A stretch of 64,000 nucleotides of DNA, taken from Sequoia sempervirens (lineage: Eukaryota; Streptophyta; Pinopsida; Cupressales; Cupressaceae). The stretch is from positions 36,282 to 100,281 of the forward strand of contig VDFB02344183.1 of assembly GCA_007258455.2 (NCBI GenBank), written 5' to 3'. The translations under genes and the position numbers were made by a program. Position 1 is the stretch's first letter; each line of letters starts with the position of its first letter. Positions 42,491-54,421 of the stretch are shown here, piece after piece. The notes beneath the pieces were generated by a model. It was given only the letters and a program-made list of their open reading frames with translations. It made no database searches and was not told the DNA's origin.

Positions 42491-44106
42491 TTTACTCTCT
42501 CCTTTGAACTATCATCATTGATAGAGCCTTTGAGCATATTTGCATAACTTTTGGACTTGTCTCATTTGTCTTCTTCGGTAATTTTGTGGCCTTGGAGCAT
42601 GAACCTTCTTTGATTGTCTTTGGTTTTTCCTCAAAACCATGACTCGTTTTCATAAAATGTGATCTTTGGGAGTTTATAATATCCTCCCGGATTTCAGCAC
42701 TCTTTTCGTACTTCATGCTTTGATTTGGTTTTTCCTATTTCTTCCTTAAGGAAACAACTTCAAGCTCCAACTTCTTACACTCCAATTCCTTCACCTTCAA
42801 CTGATCTCTTACAACTTCAATTCGCTTAGCTTCCTCAATTTGAAGTTTTGAACCTTCAGATTCATGATCATTCTTTCCGATTCTTCAAGACTTTGAGATG
42901 TTTTTTCTTTAGTTCCACTACCTTCTTGAAGTCGTGATTTTAGTCTCAAATTCCTTCTCTTGAGCTTCTCAATCTTATTGTAGGCAAATTGTAGTTCCTT
43001 CTCAAAATCCTCTTCTTCATCATCTTCAATGTGTTCTTTTGAATCTTCTTCTCTTTTGTCTTCTTCCCCCTTTTCCTCTATTGCTATCAAGAGGATCTCC
43101 TCTAGATCGTTGTCGAAGTAGTTTTCACTACTTTCTTCAAATGAGCAACTTGTTTCTTGAATATAGACTCTTTTTATGTCTTTAGAAGTTCTTTTTTCCT
43201 TGCTTCCCTCGTGCACTCTTTTTCTTGTTGTAATGATGTTTCTTTCCTTTCTTTTTGTAGTATCCTTCTTCTTCTTCTTCACTACTGACGCTCGGCCTGT
43301 GAACATTTGGAAGCAAAATGACCTATTCTACCAAAATTAAAATATTTAAGAGTAGACTTACCTTGATGTTTGTCGGATCCTTTCTTGTTCTTCCTTACAA
43401 ATTGTGCTTCTTCATCACTTGAGCTTTCACTTGATGTATATCCTTTGTTCTTCATCTTCTTGGATCCTTTTAAAGCGGCTTCTCATTTCAATGGCTTCTC
43501 TTTCTTCGTCCTCATTTCATATGCCTTAAGGATCCCATGCAACTCGTCCATCTTCAAAGTATCTAGATCCTTCATTTCCTCAATGGCTTAAACTTTCGCA
43601 TTAAATCTCATTAGAAAATATCTTAAAACCTTTTCCACAATTGTTACCTCCTCTGCCTTTTATCCAAGCCCATGGATAGTGTTGACAACTTCATCCACAC
43701 GAAGCAGGTAGGCGGCCATATCCTCTTCATCCTTCATCTTCAAACTCTCAAATTGTCTCTTGTGGGTTTGAAGCTTGGACTTCTTCACCTTGCCATCTCC
43801 TTCATATATGTGTTTCAACTTATCCCACATATCTTTAGCCAATTTGCAATGCATGACCTTCACAAACTCCAATTCAACTAATCCACACAAAATTGCATTT
43901 ATGGCTTTGGCATTGTTCTCGCTTGCTTTCTTTTCATCTTGATCCGTTAATGGGGTTGTAGGGGGAGTATAGCCAACTTCGACAAATCACCAAATATCAT
44001 ATCCTAGGGCATTCAAGTAAGTCTCCATCCTTATGCTCCAAAAAGCATAATTCGATCCATCAAATAGTGGTTTCCTATTTGAGGAAAATCCAAATCCTTC
44101 CACCAT
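42491..44106 (-). pseudogene. gag: C3 copia Gag, N-terminal two thirds, broken
   Basis: The ATG at 44106 lies just inside the primer site. The minus-strand translation gives the Gag helical domain: LFDGSNYAFWSIRMETYL, ILCGLVELEFVKVMHCKLAKDMWDKLKHIYEG (43890 on) and AAYLLRVDEVVNTIHGLG. A partial zinc knuckle FGRIGHFASKC near 43310 follows. The coiled-coil segment is at 43306-42809 (KELQFAYNKIEKLKRRNLRL), and then SAEIREDIINSQRS...GFEEKPKT (42716-42492). Frameshifts and stops separate these. E4 interrupts it at 42490, and the zinc-knuckle part resumes at 27773. The homologous segment was captured in E1 at 3346-4344. Confidence 0.85.
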
Positions 44107-44159
44107 GTGTGTTTCCAAGATCTACCTTTAAGTGGTTAGGCTAACTCCGAAGGAACCGA

Positions 44160-44170
44160 CTCTAATACCA
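44160..44170 (-). other. Primer binding site of C3
   Basis: The minus strand reads tggtattagag, two bases after the LTR end at 44173, the same spacing as the plus-strand copy at 10623. Confidence 0.65.
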
Positions 44171-44172
44171 AT

Positions 44173-44560
44173 TGATGAAACACACACTTATATTGAGAGG
44201 GGGGGTGAATCAGTATAGATTAAAACTTTACTCCTTAACTTAATCAAGCATAGCAATATTACTTCAAGCCCTAATTATCCATAGCAGTATCATTCATGCA
44301 AGATGTAGCAATTTGAAAACGTGCACAAGAGACAATTTTACATGGAAGCCCTTAAGGGAGAAAACCATGGCAAAATCTTGCTTGTATTAATCTTCTTACA
44401 AAATTCGCAAGCACCAACCCACTAGAGACTCCAATCCCCACCACTAAGCACCAACTCAACAAGAGACTCCAATCTCTTCAACAAGAGGCTCCGACCTCAC
44501 GGTCTCGTTAAGTAGGAGGCTCTGCATCTAAAACAAGCAATGAGGGTGAAGTTTTTTCAA
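44173..44560 (-). repeat. 5' LTR of C3 (right boundary approximate)
   Basis: Matches 10300-10620 in reverse complement, including the repeated 'accaac' and 'gagactcc' words and the 'gagaggggg' tract. The outer end was not fixed. Ty3 gag sequence begins by 44650. Confidence 0.7.
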
Positions 44561-44649
44561 CCACTTGGTCCAACTACATTATCTATTTGAGCCTAATTTC
44601 TTGGATACTTGGAAATCTGATACATTTCAGATGATTCTTTTCTTGATTC

Positions 44650-45451
44650 TTAGCAATGTCTTCTTTGAAATTTGTCAAAACTTGCATTCAAACTCCCAAT
44701 TTCTCATTCACCCATACAAATGTGACTAAAAATTTGAATTTGGGGGCTTCCCTAATGTTGCCCATTCTCCTTGGGCTTCATACAAGGAATTTGTCTATAT
44801 TTTTTTGTCTTCTTTTAAAGTAGGAGCTCCTTGTTACTTCTTCCTCAATTAATTGTGCCTTACAAGTGGCATTAGACAAGGTTGTTAGCTCCATGGTCCA
44901 CACTTTCCGTCTTATTTCTTGGGACAATCTACTAATATATTACTTCACCTTGGTCTACTTATTTTGAATGTACCCCACTTATTTCAACAAGCTCAAAAAC
45001 TTGGAGTTACATTCCATCACAATCATGCCTTCCTACTTCAAGTGGAACTCATTCGTCAAAGTTGTATAGTAAGCATCAACCAAGTAATACTTTGAGAATT
45101 ACTACTCAAAAAATTCCTAGTTCATGGTTTTGTTGTCAATACCCAACATCCTTTCCTAATGGCCTCACCACAAGGCAACTTCATCTATGGCGGTATTAAA
45201 TGACAAGTTGATCCCTTTCATTGCTTGACCTTTTCTTTGAGATTAAGACACCTCATGCCTATCAACTAGGTTTTTCCTTCAATTCCAAAATTTTGGACAT
45301 TAAACTTTGGTGGTGTAATTTCCTTAAGCTCATGTGCAAATTGCTCAAACCCTTCTAGCGCTACCTTAATTTTGGGTTGTGGGCCGCAAGTGCACTCTTG
45401 GTCGCCCCTTCTATCTACCCCCATTCTTCCTTGTTCATGTTTGGGTGGCAT
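44650..45451 (-). pseudogene. gag: Ty3/gypsy-type gag, heavily decayed
   Basis: From the ATG at 45451 the minus strand gives a short open frame ending ...NVQNFGIEGKT. After many stops come words of the Ty3 Gag capsid domain in one frame: ERMLGIDNKTMN, EFFE..FSKYYLVDAYYTTLTNEFHLK, EGMIVMECNSKFLSLLK, VGYIQNK, YISRLSQEIRRKV and IEEEVTRS. Most stops are TAG or TGA where Gln or Trp would be expected. The zinc knuckle and pol are missing, because the copia C3 LTR begins at about 44560. A primer site lies upstream at 45766-45777. Confidence 0.7.
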
Positions 45452-45765
45452 TTAGTCTCTCTATTCTTGCAGGTTGTAAAGTGTTCCTTCGATTATGGTT
45501 CTCTATGATTTCTCTTCTAGTTCTCATTCACCTTCCTCCAAATGCAAAAGGAAAATCATCATCAATTTTGAGGCTCAAAAAGTCAAGCATTATCCACCTT
45601 GGTATTTCTTTTGCAATTACTCCTACTCAACCAGCCTTTGCTTGGCAATCTTGTTAACTGCATTCAAGGAACAATCATGTGATTACGCTTTATATTCAAC
45701 CTAGTAGCAAGAGAAAAGAACTCAAAATTCATTCAGATGACCAAGGCCCTCAACTCTTGAGCCAT

Positions 45766-45777
45766 GCTTTGATACCA
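45766..45777 (-). other. Primer binding site of the decayed Ty3 element
   Basis: The minus strand reads tggtatcaaagc, an initiator-Met type site with one difference, located about 310 bases before the gag ATG at 45451. The LTR would lie to the right of 45780, but its start was not identified. Confidence 0.65.
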
Positions 45778-45779
45778 AA

Positions 45780-47627
45780 ATTTACCACCCCATTACAAGC
45801 TATCAAAAACCAAATCATTATTTTTAACTAATATTAAGCTATTTTTTTATTATCTATAGTAAAACAATGTGATCTTTATGACAGCCATAGTTTTAACACA
45901 GTCACATTTGCTTCATACGACAAAGCTAATGATTCTCATCACTGAAGGATTTTAACTAATGAGAACATAGTGACATAGACCAAATGAGAGCAAATGATAG
46001 GACCCACCACTATGCTAACTCAACAACAACTAACCAATCACACAACAAACTAACAATATTACAATTGATTTCATGAGAGTGCATAGACTGTAGGATGCTC
46101 CAACATATCTTTTGATCATATGGTCAACACAATTACAAAACAACCAAGATCTCTGGCACATTAGAAACTTGCATAGGCCACACAATCTTCCATCTCAACC
46201 ATAGATCAAATGGTTCTGCCATCTACTAATTTCAACCTCATGTATTGGGCTCCTAGGATCACCAAGTTGCTCCACACCAATGAGAACATCTACTTAACAT
46301 TTCTATGCACCCGTGAGCATATAATGAAGAGGTCCCACTGCAAAATGATATCGTTGTGAACCAACCAATGGCACAACACCAAGAACCTAGTAGCCTTGAC
46401 AGCCTTTGAAGATTGCAAGGGCCATTTGATTAAGATTCCATCAATAGCTCTAAAACCTCTTTACAATACATAAGGACATTGTGACATATAAACAATGAGC
46501 TCTATCATGAAACATCGAACTTCACTAAGCAAGCATTGAGCTCCATTGTGTAAACTATTTAATCTTCCAAACACATCTGATCAAAGATTTAGGTCACAAG
46601 GCATTTAACATGGCCCACCTATCAAACTTCAACATTTCCATTAAGCTGACTAAATGGGAAACTTGGTCCCAGATTGACATTGCATTCCTAACTCAACTAT
46701 GAACACAAATGCACAATAAAAATGGTTTACATTCATCCTCAATTCTAGAATTGGATTCATAAGCTTCCAAAAAAATCTTAAATTTTCATAGCTAATGGAA
46801 TGAAAGGACACAAGAATTTACCTAAGAAATCAATAGGCCAAATGCACCTTGACAAACCATAGTACAAATTTAGCCCAACAAATTAAACAAGTCAAGGGAA
46901 ATTTGATTCAACTTAGACGAGGCTAAATTCACTTAGCTTGCCACTACAATGTAGTCCAATGTTCACAAGCTTACAAGGAGATTTTTCATGCAATTTTTGG
47001 GCTCAATTTGCCAAAACATTACCAAAAATAAACCATGGCCTTTGCTAGTTAAACATAATACAATCTTTTTAGTTAATGAATATAATGTCCCTTTTAAGAT
47101 ATTTAGGAATATGCTATTTTTTTGTATTTTATATCTATAAGAGACTAGTAATTAAACATAATGCAATCTTTTTAGTTAATGAATATAATGTCCCTTTTAA
47201 GATTTTTAGGAATATGCTATTTTTTTGTATTTTATGACTATAAATGCTAAACTATGAAATTAAACCCTACACTTATAATGATCAGCAATATGTAATTTTT
47301 CTAAATTCAAATGAAAGACTGTAAACATGCAATTTGTATTTTTCGATTATCTAAACTAAAAATGAAATGAGTAAATTATAACTAAACCCTAACCTAGATT
47401 TTTATTTCAAAAACTATTAATTAAAAAACCCTAAGCTAATAACACTTAATTAATTTTAATTTTTAATTAACAGCAAATCACTGTGACAACAATATTAGCC
47501 AAACCCTACATATATAACAGTTCTAAGAATCATAAATAAAAAGGATGTTGTATTGTTGTACAGAACAGCAACAATCATTTCAAAAACTTATGATATCAAA
47601 AAGTTGATTAAGAAGATGTGATGATCC
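45780..47627. other. AT-rich noncoding stretch, probably old LTR sequence
   Basis: No gene seen. By position it should start with the LTR of the decayed Ty3 element at 44650-45777. It contains the tandem duplication at 47051-47256. Confidence 0.4.
47051..47256. repeat. 103-bp tandem duplication
   Basis: Two adjacent near-identical copies (47051-47153 and 47154-47256), each containing 'agttaatgaatataatgtcc' and 'ggaatatgctattttt'. Few differences, so the duplication is fairly young. Confidence 0.85.
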
Positions 47628-49443
47628 TGTAAAGAGCCTTTCTAGGAGGGGTACAATTTTTCTGTGGTTTTTCAGTTTGATATTCTTTGTTTATAGAATA
47701 ATGTGGTTATAATGCATGAAGTATTGACATTCGCTAAAAAGGATTTATAATCCTGAACCATGACTGGTCACTACTTTCTTTCTCATATATATTTCAGTAA
47801 CAGCAATACATGTGAATTAATGACCCCTTTCCATTGATTGAAAAATCATTATAATGACATTCTATCATTAAGAACTTCCCTAAAAACCAAAGCTATCACA
47901 CAGCTATTTCTGGGAGGCTATAGCAGCAAACTGAAAGGTAATTTCTGAGTGCAATAAGGGCTGAATGCAAGAACAACAACTCAGGTATTTGAAGCAGTCA
48001 TTACATCCAACAATATTAAAATATTTTTGTGCAAACTCAGTGCTACAATGAACAGTATGGAGGCTCAGAGCAAAGTACAATTTGATAGGTATGTTCACAG
48101 CAGATTTAAGAGGAAACTCGCATTGTATTGGCCACTACCCAGCTAATTACAATACCTAGAAGTTAACATACATTCTCAGTCAGTGCCACACAGCTGTTAC
48201 AAGATTTCAAACACCAATGCCTCCCAAATACAATTCAACTAACAGCAAGGCTTAGATCAGTCCCTTAGATCAGTCCCTTACGAATCAATGACCGAGATAC
48301 AATGATAGGAGTAGCAAAATAAGTATTCTCAGATGTGTGCGGAAGCAATAAGTTTCCAGGGCTCACAAGGGAGGACTAACAACAGAAGAAAGATTCATGT
48401 ATGCACACTACAGGCCCCTAGGAAATAACCAGACCTTAGTATTAAAATGCAGCAGTAAGGAACGTAATGTATATCCAACCTGGAATACACGCAAATCTGA
48501 ATGCAATCTTCAGCCAACTGGAGGATGTCAGGAGCCACGAAATGCAAATACGCCCAGCATAAAGAGCTTCCAAAATTCACCAGAATGAGTCGAAATACCT
48601 CCAGGTCAACTCGCCCTGCCTTGGTGGATTGAAACGACCCACTTTGTAAGCTCTTGGCAGTGCCCAGGTCTTCACAGGATGAGCTTCGAGTTTGCTGAGT
48701 GGATAACTCACTGCAACCTAGCAAATATTGACACGTCTTCTTCAAATAGCAATTTGTAACAAGCTGAACACAATCCCACCAGGAAGCCTCGACCAGGTAT
48801 GCGATTAATCTGCTTAGCAAAGGTGAGTAACTTAGATAATATATGTCGCCCCAGTAAGAAGACCTGACCACTAACTCTAAACGCCCATGCTTCTATCAAT
48901 GGAACAATAATCAACTTCAAGATTTGAGATGCACAACTTCACCATATGTAAACCTGAAATCAACTCGTCTTGAGAATGCAAGCCGTCTTGAGCCACAATT
49001 TTTTTTGCTGAAAGAGATTGGTGACTTTGATGGAGCTTTAGTAGAACGCCTGTGCATCTTTCACTGCCTTTCCCAACTAGGGTTGATGGTTCCACAGCCG
49101 AAATGGGAGATATAGAGTTTTCCAAAACCCAAACCAGAGAAACCCGACTAGTGTTGCCGTGAAAATGTTCATCCAAAAAGTAATTCGAAAATGAGCTTCT
49201 TTTCTCTTTATAAATCTCTCACTTAATTTTCCCCTCCAAATTATAAAGTGACTTTATAAAGTCATATTTTAAATATCTCATCTAAGTCACTTTATCATCA
49301 TGTTTTATTAATTATTTAATATCACCTTTTAAATTAACTTGATACTTAGGCAATAATAAATAATTAAGTAAACGAACTCCCTTGTTGCGCCTTTAGCTCA
49401 CGGGAATAGCATTCTACGAGGTTGTTGCGAAGGGGACATTACA
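47628..49443 (-). mobile_element. Solo LTR S3, minus orientation
   Basis: 1816 bp, minus strand TGTAATGTCCCC (49443) to ...CTCTTTACA (47628), with a perfect duplication gatcc (47623-47627 and 49444-49448). No purine tract or primer site adjoins it. It contains a minus-strand frame of 158 codons at 48871-48395 and one of 99 codons at 49176-48877. Both are typical of a GC-richer LTR segment and are not recognisable proteins. Confidence 0.88.
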
Positions 49444-49448
49444 GATCC

Positions 49449-51302
49449 TTTCAAAGTTAGTATGGCAGCATCCAATGAATATGAATTGTCGTGATCTCTT
49501 TGTAATAGAAACAGAGCAGTCTAAATTTGAACTTTAATATATGCGGCAATCTTGGTATGATAAATATTCTGTACTTAGAGTGTGCAGAAAACCTCTTTCA
49601 AAGGCTGCACTTAAATAGCATAATGTATGGAATATGACATTAATAATATTTGTTGTTATCACAGCATATGAATAACGAAAAGAATTATTCATAAGACATT
49701 ACAAAAAGCCCTTTCAATAAAAAAAAAAATGATAATACAACAAAATTTCATGACAAAAACTCTTCACAGCAGACATTAATTGAAATTCGCAATATATAAA
49801 AATAATTTGCCAAGTATGAATTCAAACTCTCAATAATGTTGCTGATATGGAATTTGCTTGCGAATCTAAATCATTCTCCAGCTGAAGTACAATCATGATC
49901 CTTGTGTAGAATTGCCCAATTGAACATGAGGGTTTTCATCCCAAATCCAAAGAGATTCCAAGAGGGGTTTTGTCCTTTGAAAATTGCCAATCAAGGGTTT
50001 TTGTCCTTGAATGCAAATTGAAAGATCAATGGCCTCAACACAACCATCCTTGTGTCTCAAGATTTACACATTAGAATCAACCAAAACATTTTCCTCAATT
50101 GCATGCTCATCAACATGGCTATAATGAAAGCCAATTATATATGCCAAGGACTCACCTTTTGGAAGATGGATGGGTAGTTCATAATTTGGTGCATCTTCTT
50201 CCATCTTAGGCTCTTCACATTCAACAAGTGATGCCAAGTAAGAAATAATCATTTTTGGCTTTTAGCTTGATACTAGAAAGTAGAAACTTGAAAGTTTGAA
50301 CAAATTCTATTTTTTTTACATAATTCTTCAATTGTTTTAAATGTTTTATTTGTAACTTGTGGTGGGAGAATTACATTCCTACCATACCATATCTTGAGAA
50401 GTAAACTATTCATGTTTTGTCTCAACCCTATAGTGCTTCTAGGTGTGAATGCAATTGGAGCCTACTTGAGAGCATTCACACAAAGAAGAGAAACAAATTG
50501 ACCTAAGAACACCCTAATGACCTTGTCTTCATCCAATATAACCTTTGCCTTCAAACCAAAAAGGTGGAGTGTCCTCATTATGTCATTGACTTGCATGACA
50601 TTGATTCATTTGTTGATTGGACTGTCAAAGAACATAATGATATAATGTTTACCAATGAAGTTATTGCTGAGTTGGAGAGAGCAGCAACAAAGGTGGATAA
50701 ATTGAAGAAAAACAAAAGCAATTTTGAGAAAACAATCATTCCTCATGTTGATGTCAACTTTCCTTCTAGTTCAAGGCCAAAAATTTAAGTTACACTAGGG
50801 AGGGGGAGAAGAGGATGTATATTGTATTTGGCTTTTTTTGACATATGTAAAAAGTTATAGTGCTGTTATATGTAAAAAGTTATGGTGCTGTTATACAATT
50901 ACTATTTATAATTTTGTTGTAATACAATGTATTGTTTGGCATGTAACTTTGGAATTTCAAATTTTGAGCATTTGACAGTGGTGTGAAATGTAATCTTTGG
51001 ATTATGAGAAATTCATGATTAGAATTAACTTTTGTGTTCTCTAACTGCATTAAAATCTATTTTTGTTTTGTATAATCTTGTTTTTCTTTTGACACATTTT
51101 TTTAACCAAGTCCTAAATCTTAGTTAAAATTTTGGGCTACCAAGTCCATGTTTTCAAACTATGGTCCTAACGACTATTAAAAAAAACATAGCTGTTCTTG
51201 TGAAATCCTTTTCTTGAAATCTTTATTGATAATGCCAAATTGTTTTCTAACCATAAGACCAATAAACTGTGAGCTGATAAAATGTCAAAAATTACCCCTG
51301 AC
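49449..51302. other. Unassigned noncoding stretch
   Basis: No domain recognised. Small frames at 50252-50064 (minus) and 50564-50788 (plus) have protein-like composition, the latter with a Lys-rich helix (AELERAATKVDKLKKNKSNFEK), but have no identified relatives. AT-rich with poly-A runs. The last five bases, ctgac (51298-51302), are the left target duplication of C2. Confidence 0.4.
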
Positions 51303-51860
51303 TGTTGATGTTATAGCGGTGGGAGATATCCTTCTCTCAAATTTAAAATAATAAATAATAGATAAATAAATACCAAGGCAAGTCGGACTTGCTATAAATA
51401 ATAATTTATTTTTTTATGAGGCCGACCCAAATGAAAAGTCGTCTTGTTTTGTAAATGAGGCTGACACAAATGAAAAGTCGCCTTGCTTTGTATATATACA
51501 AGGCGATGATCATTCATTTGATAAATCAATTCATTCAGAAATCAATTTGCCCTTCAAGAAGGAGTTCGCACATTTGCAGCAAATCATTATATTGCATCAA
51601 GCAGATCGATATCAAGGAGAAATCATATTCGATTGTATATTTGCATCTAGGAGAGGTGCTATCTTTCATTATATCAGATCAGCCTTGTGTTTGGCCCAAG
51701 TTCTAAGCAGATTTCTGCTCTTTTCATTAAATAGATAAGAGATATATTTTGGCTGGGTTTTTCTCCCTCAAGAAGGAGGGTTTTCCCAGGGTAATTGGCT
51801 GTGTTCTTTGTTCAGTGTGTTGTATTTCTGCTTATTTACATTTCTGGTCTAAAATTAACA
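51303..51860 (+). repeat. 5' LTR of C2
   Basis: 558 bp, TGTTGATGTTATAG... to ...aaaattaaca, matching 56798-57340. It holds a TATA-like word followed by aaggcgatgatc (near 51495). Confidence 0.92.
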
Positions 51861-51872
51861 TGGTATCAGAGC
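51861..51872 (+). other. Primer binding site of C2
   Basis: tggtatcagagc, abutting the LTR end with no spacer, as in C1. Confidence 0.92.
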
Positions 51873-51953
51873 GGGTTTAAGCAAGATCGGATCAGATTTG
51901 TTTAAGCAGCCAAGTCATCTCCTTATCTAGGGCAGTCTATCTAAGTATCGAAG

Positions 51954-52800
51954 ATGGTGAACGGAGTCAAGGTCGAAGATAGGCTTGATGGTGCATCAAA
52001 TTTCACCTCTTCGAAATTCAGAGTTCTTATTGCCTTAGAAGAAAATGATCTTCTAGATTTCGTGGAAAATGATGTGCCCGAGCCATCTGATGATGCTGAG
52101 AAAATTCAATGGAAGAAGAATGGCACGAAGGCTAGGAAGATCTTGATAGACTCCATGAAGGATCATCTAGTGCCGATTATCTCCAAGATGAAGACAGCCA
52201 AAGATATGTTCGAGGCTCTACAAGGATTGTATGAGATCAACAATACCAGCAAAGCCCTTGCCTTGAGACAACAGCTCCATCATATAAAAATGTCTAAAGG
52301 AGATTCAGTCATCTCCTTCTTCATGAAGATTGTTGAGTTGAGAGATTAGCTATGCGCCGTTGGAGATATAGTTGAAGATAGAGACCTGGTTATGTTGGCA
52401 CTGAATGGTCTTCCTCAATCTTGGGAGCCCTTTATCCAAAGCATTAGTGGGAGATCTAAGTTTCCCAAGTTTGATCGTCTTCAAGCTGATTGCATTCAAG
52501 GGGAATCCAGATTGGCAGCAAGAGGAAATGGGCAAAGCTCTCATAATGAAGAAAATCATGTCCTTGCTGCTCAAGCTTCCAAAAGGAAAGGAAGAGAAGG
52601 GAGACAAAGCAATTTCAAGAGGAATAGCGACAGAAAATCAGATTTTGTTCCAGAACCAAAGAAGAAGAAGGATCTCTCTCACATTCAATGTTTTAGGTGT
52701 GACAAGTATGGTAACTATGCTCGAGATTGCATATCAAAACTAAAGCAACATGCTTCTACTGCAGATGTTGATGATGTGTCACCTCAAAAGGAATCTAGAG
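51954..52800 (+). pseudogene. gag: C2 Gag with one stop and altered zinc knuckle
   Basis: The ATG at 51954 opens RLDGASNFTSSKFRVLIALEEN, then KDHLVPIISKMKTAKDMFEAL and ALRQQLHHIKMSKGDS. A TAG at 52347-52349 follows (C1 has Gln in the matching RDQL), and the same frame resumes with LNGLPQSWEPF. The single zinc knuckle reads CFRCDKYGNYARDC near 52690. The histidine of the CCHC pattern is replaced by Tyr, as a C-to-T change would give, where C1 has GHYA. It should bind zinc poorly. The frame continues into protease without a break. Confidence 0.88.
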
Positions 52801-53549
52801 ACAACTCAGGGGGATTTCTATTCATCTCCACTCTTTCAAGCAATGTTCCAACCGACAGTGACACTTGGTTGATTGATAGTGGTGCTTCACGTCACATTAT
52901 AGGATATCGAGAGCATCTTTCGGACTTGGTAGAAAGAGAAACCAACTTACAAGTGATAATTGGGGATGATGCTTGTTACTCCGTAAAAGGAGTTGGGACC
53001 ACCTCTCTTCATCTAGATTCTGGCATCCCTCTTCATTTGAGTGATGTTCTGTTTGTACCAGGAATCAAAAGAAACCTTGTCTCCATTTCAGCATTGGAGG
53101 ACAAAGGGTACCAAGTTGCTTTTTCTGAAGGGAAAGTTCTTGCTTGGCCTAAGAACTCCAGTATCAAAACAGCTCGTGCGATTGGTGTCCGTCAAGAGAG
53201 CCTATACAGACTTTCTATTCGTCCAATTCAAGCATTATTGCACGACTCTATCAATTCGAGTGAGCTATGGCATAGGAGACTTGCTCACTTCCACTTCAGA
53301 GCTCTTCCATCTATGGAGAAGATGGTTACTAATCTACCAAAGCTTAGTCTCGAGCACGATGGCATTTGCAGAGGATGTGCACTTGGTAAGAATATCAAGA
53401 GTCCCTTCCATAGTAGCAATAGTAGATCAAAAGGAATTTTAGATCTTGTTCATTCTGATTTATGTGGACCAATGTTTGTGGCATCTTTGAGTGGATTTTG
53501 GTATTATGTAATTTTCATGGATGATTACTCTCGGAAGACTTGCATTTAA
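52801..53549 (+). CDS. pol: C2 protease and integrase N-terminus
   Basis: The frame continues from Gag. The protease active site WLIDSGASRHIIGYREHL is at about 52870, with DSG intact. The flexible region VLFVPGIKRNLVSISALEDKGY follows. Then comes the integrase zinc-binding domain LWHRRLAHFHFRALPSMEK...CRGCALGK (about 53265-53395) and the first catalytic Asp in LVHSDLCGP (about 53455). The frame ends at a TAA (53547-53549), where C1-like sequence has an aromatic residue. It is homologous to C1 16793-17600 with the same word order. Confidence 0.9.
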
Positions 53550-54421
53550 TTCTTGAAATCTACAGAGTCTGAAGAAGCACTTGATAGATTCAAAGAATTC
53601 AAGGCTCAAGTTGAAAACATATCTGAGAAAAGAATTAAAGCTCTAAGATCAGACAATGCAGGAGAATACACTTCTGGAGGATTTCGTAATTTTTGCATTA
53701 AGGCAGGGATCAAGAGGGAGTTTTGTGTTTCGTAGAACCCTCAACAAAATGGAGTTGCCGAAAGAAAGAATACATCCATACTTGAGGCAGCCAAAGCTAT
53801 GATTCATGATCAAGATTTACAGACTTTCCCTTGAGCAGAAACTTTCAGAACTGCTATGTATGTTCAGAACCGAAGCCCTCATCGAATATTGGAAACATGA
53901 CTCCTGAAGAGGCCTTCACAGGTGTGAAACCTAAGGTTAGTCATTTAAGAATTTTTGGTTGTCCTGTTTATATTCATGTGCCTAAGAATAAAAGATCAAA
54001 GCTAGAACCTTAAGGCAAGAAGGGTATATTTGTCGGTTACAGTGAGTCTTCAAAGGCCTACAAGATCTACATTCCAGGGCAGAAATAGATTGAGATCAGC
54101 AGGGATGTCTCTTTCAAAGAGGAAGTAGCCTTCAAAAGATCTAAAGGGTCTTACATGGAGATAGACAGTTAAGAGCAAGAGACTACTCAAGATATGAACA
54201 TATCTCCTGATCATACTCCTGAGATTTAGAGGGAGTCTAATGAGCCCGCCGAGACTATTGATCCAGTTGATCCCATAGAACCAATTGATGGGCCGAGAGA
54301 CATTGCTATAGGTCGAAAGAGACCTCTATGGGCTCGACAAACTATGCAAGAGGCAAAAAAGTATGCAGCTCCTTGAGGCACCTTTAGGGAAAACAAGAGA
54401 CCGCAGAAGTTTCCAGGCTAT
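53550..54421 (+). pseudogene. pol: C2 integrase core and C-terminus, broken
   Basis: Continues after the stop with LKSTESEEALDRFKEF, then LRSDNAGEYTSGGF (second catalytic Asp), then a TAG, then NPQQNGVAERKN (catalytic Glu), then a TGA at a Trp position. A one-base loss near 53890 shifts the frame from 0 to 2. From there come MTPEEAFTGVKP, VYIHVPKNKRSKLEP and ISRDVSFKEEVAF, with stops at 54011, 54086, 54170, 54227 and 54374. The stop at 54227 interrupts EI-RES, where C1 has EIQRE with a CAG codon, showing CAG-to-TAG directly. Confidence 0.88.

Noticed and set aside
48395..49176. Minus-strand ORFs of 158 and 99 codons
   Set aside because: They lie wholly inside a solo LTR with a perfect target duplication and have no domain.
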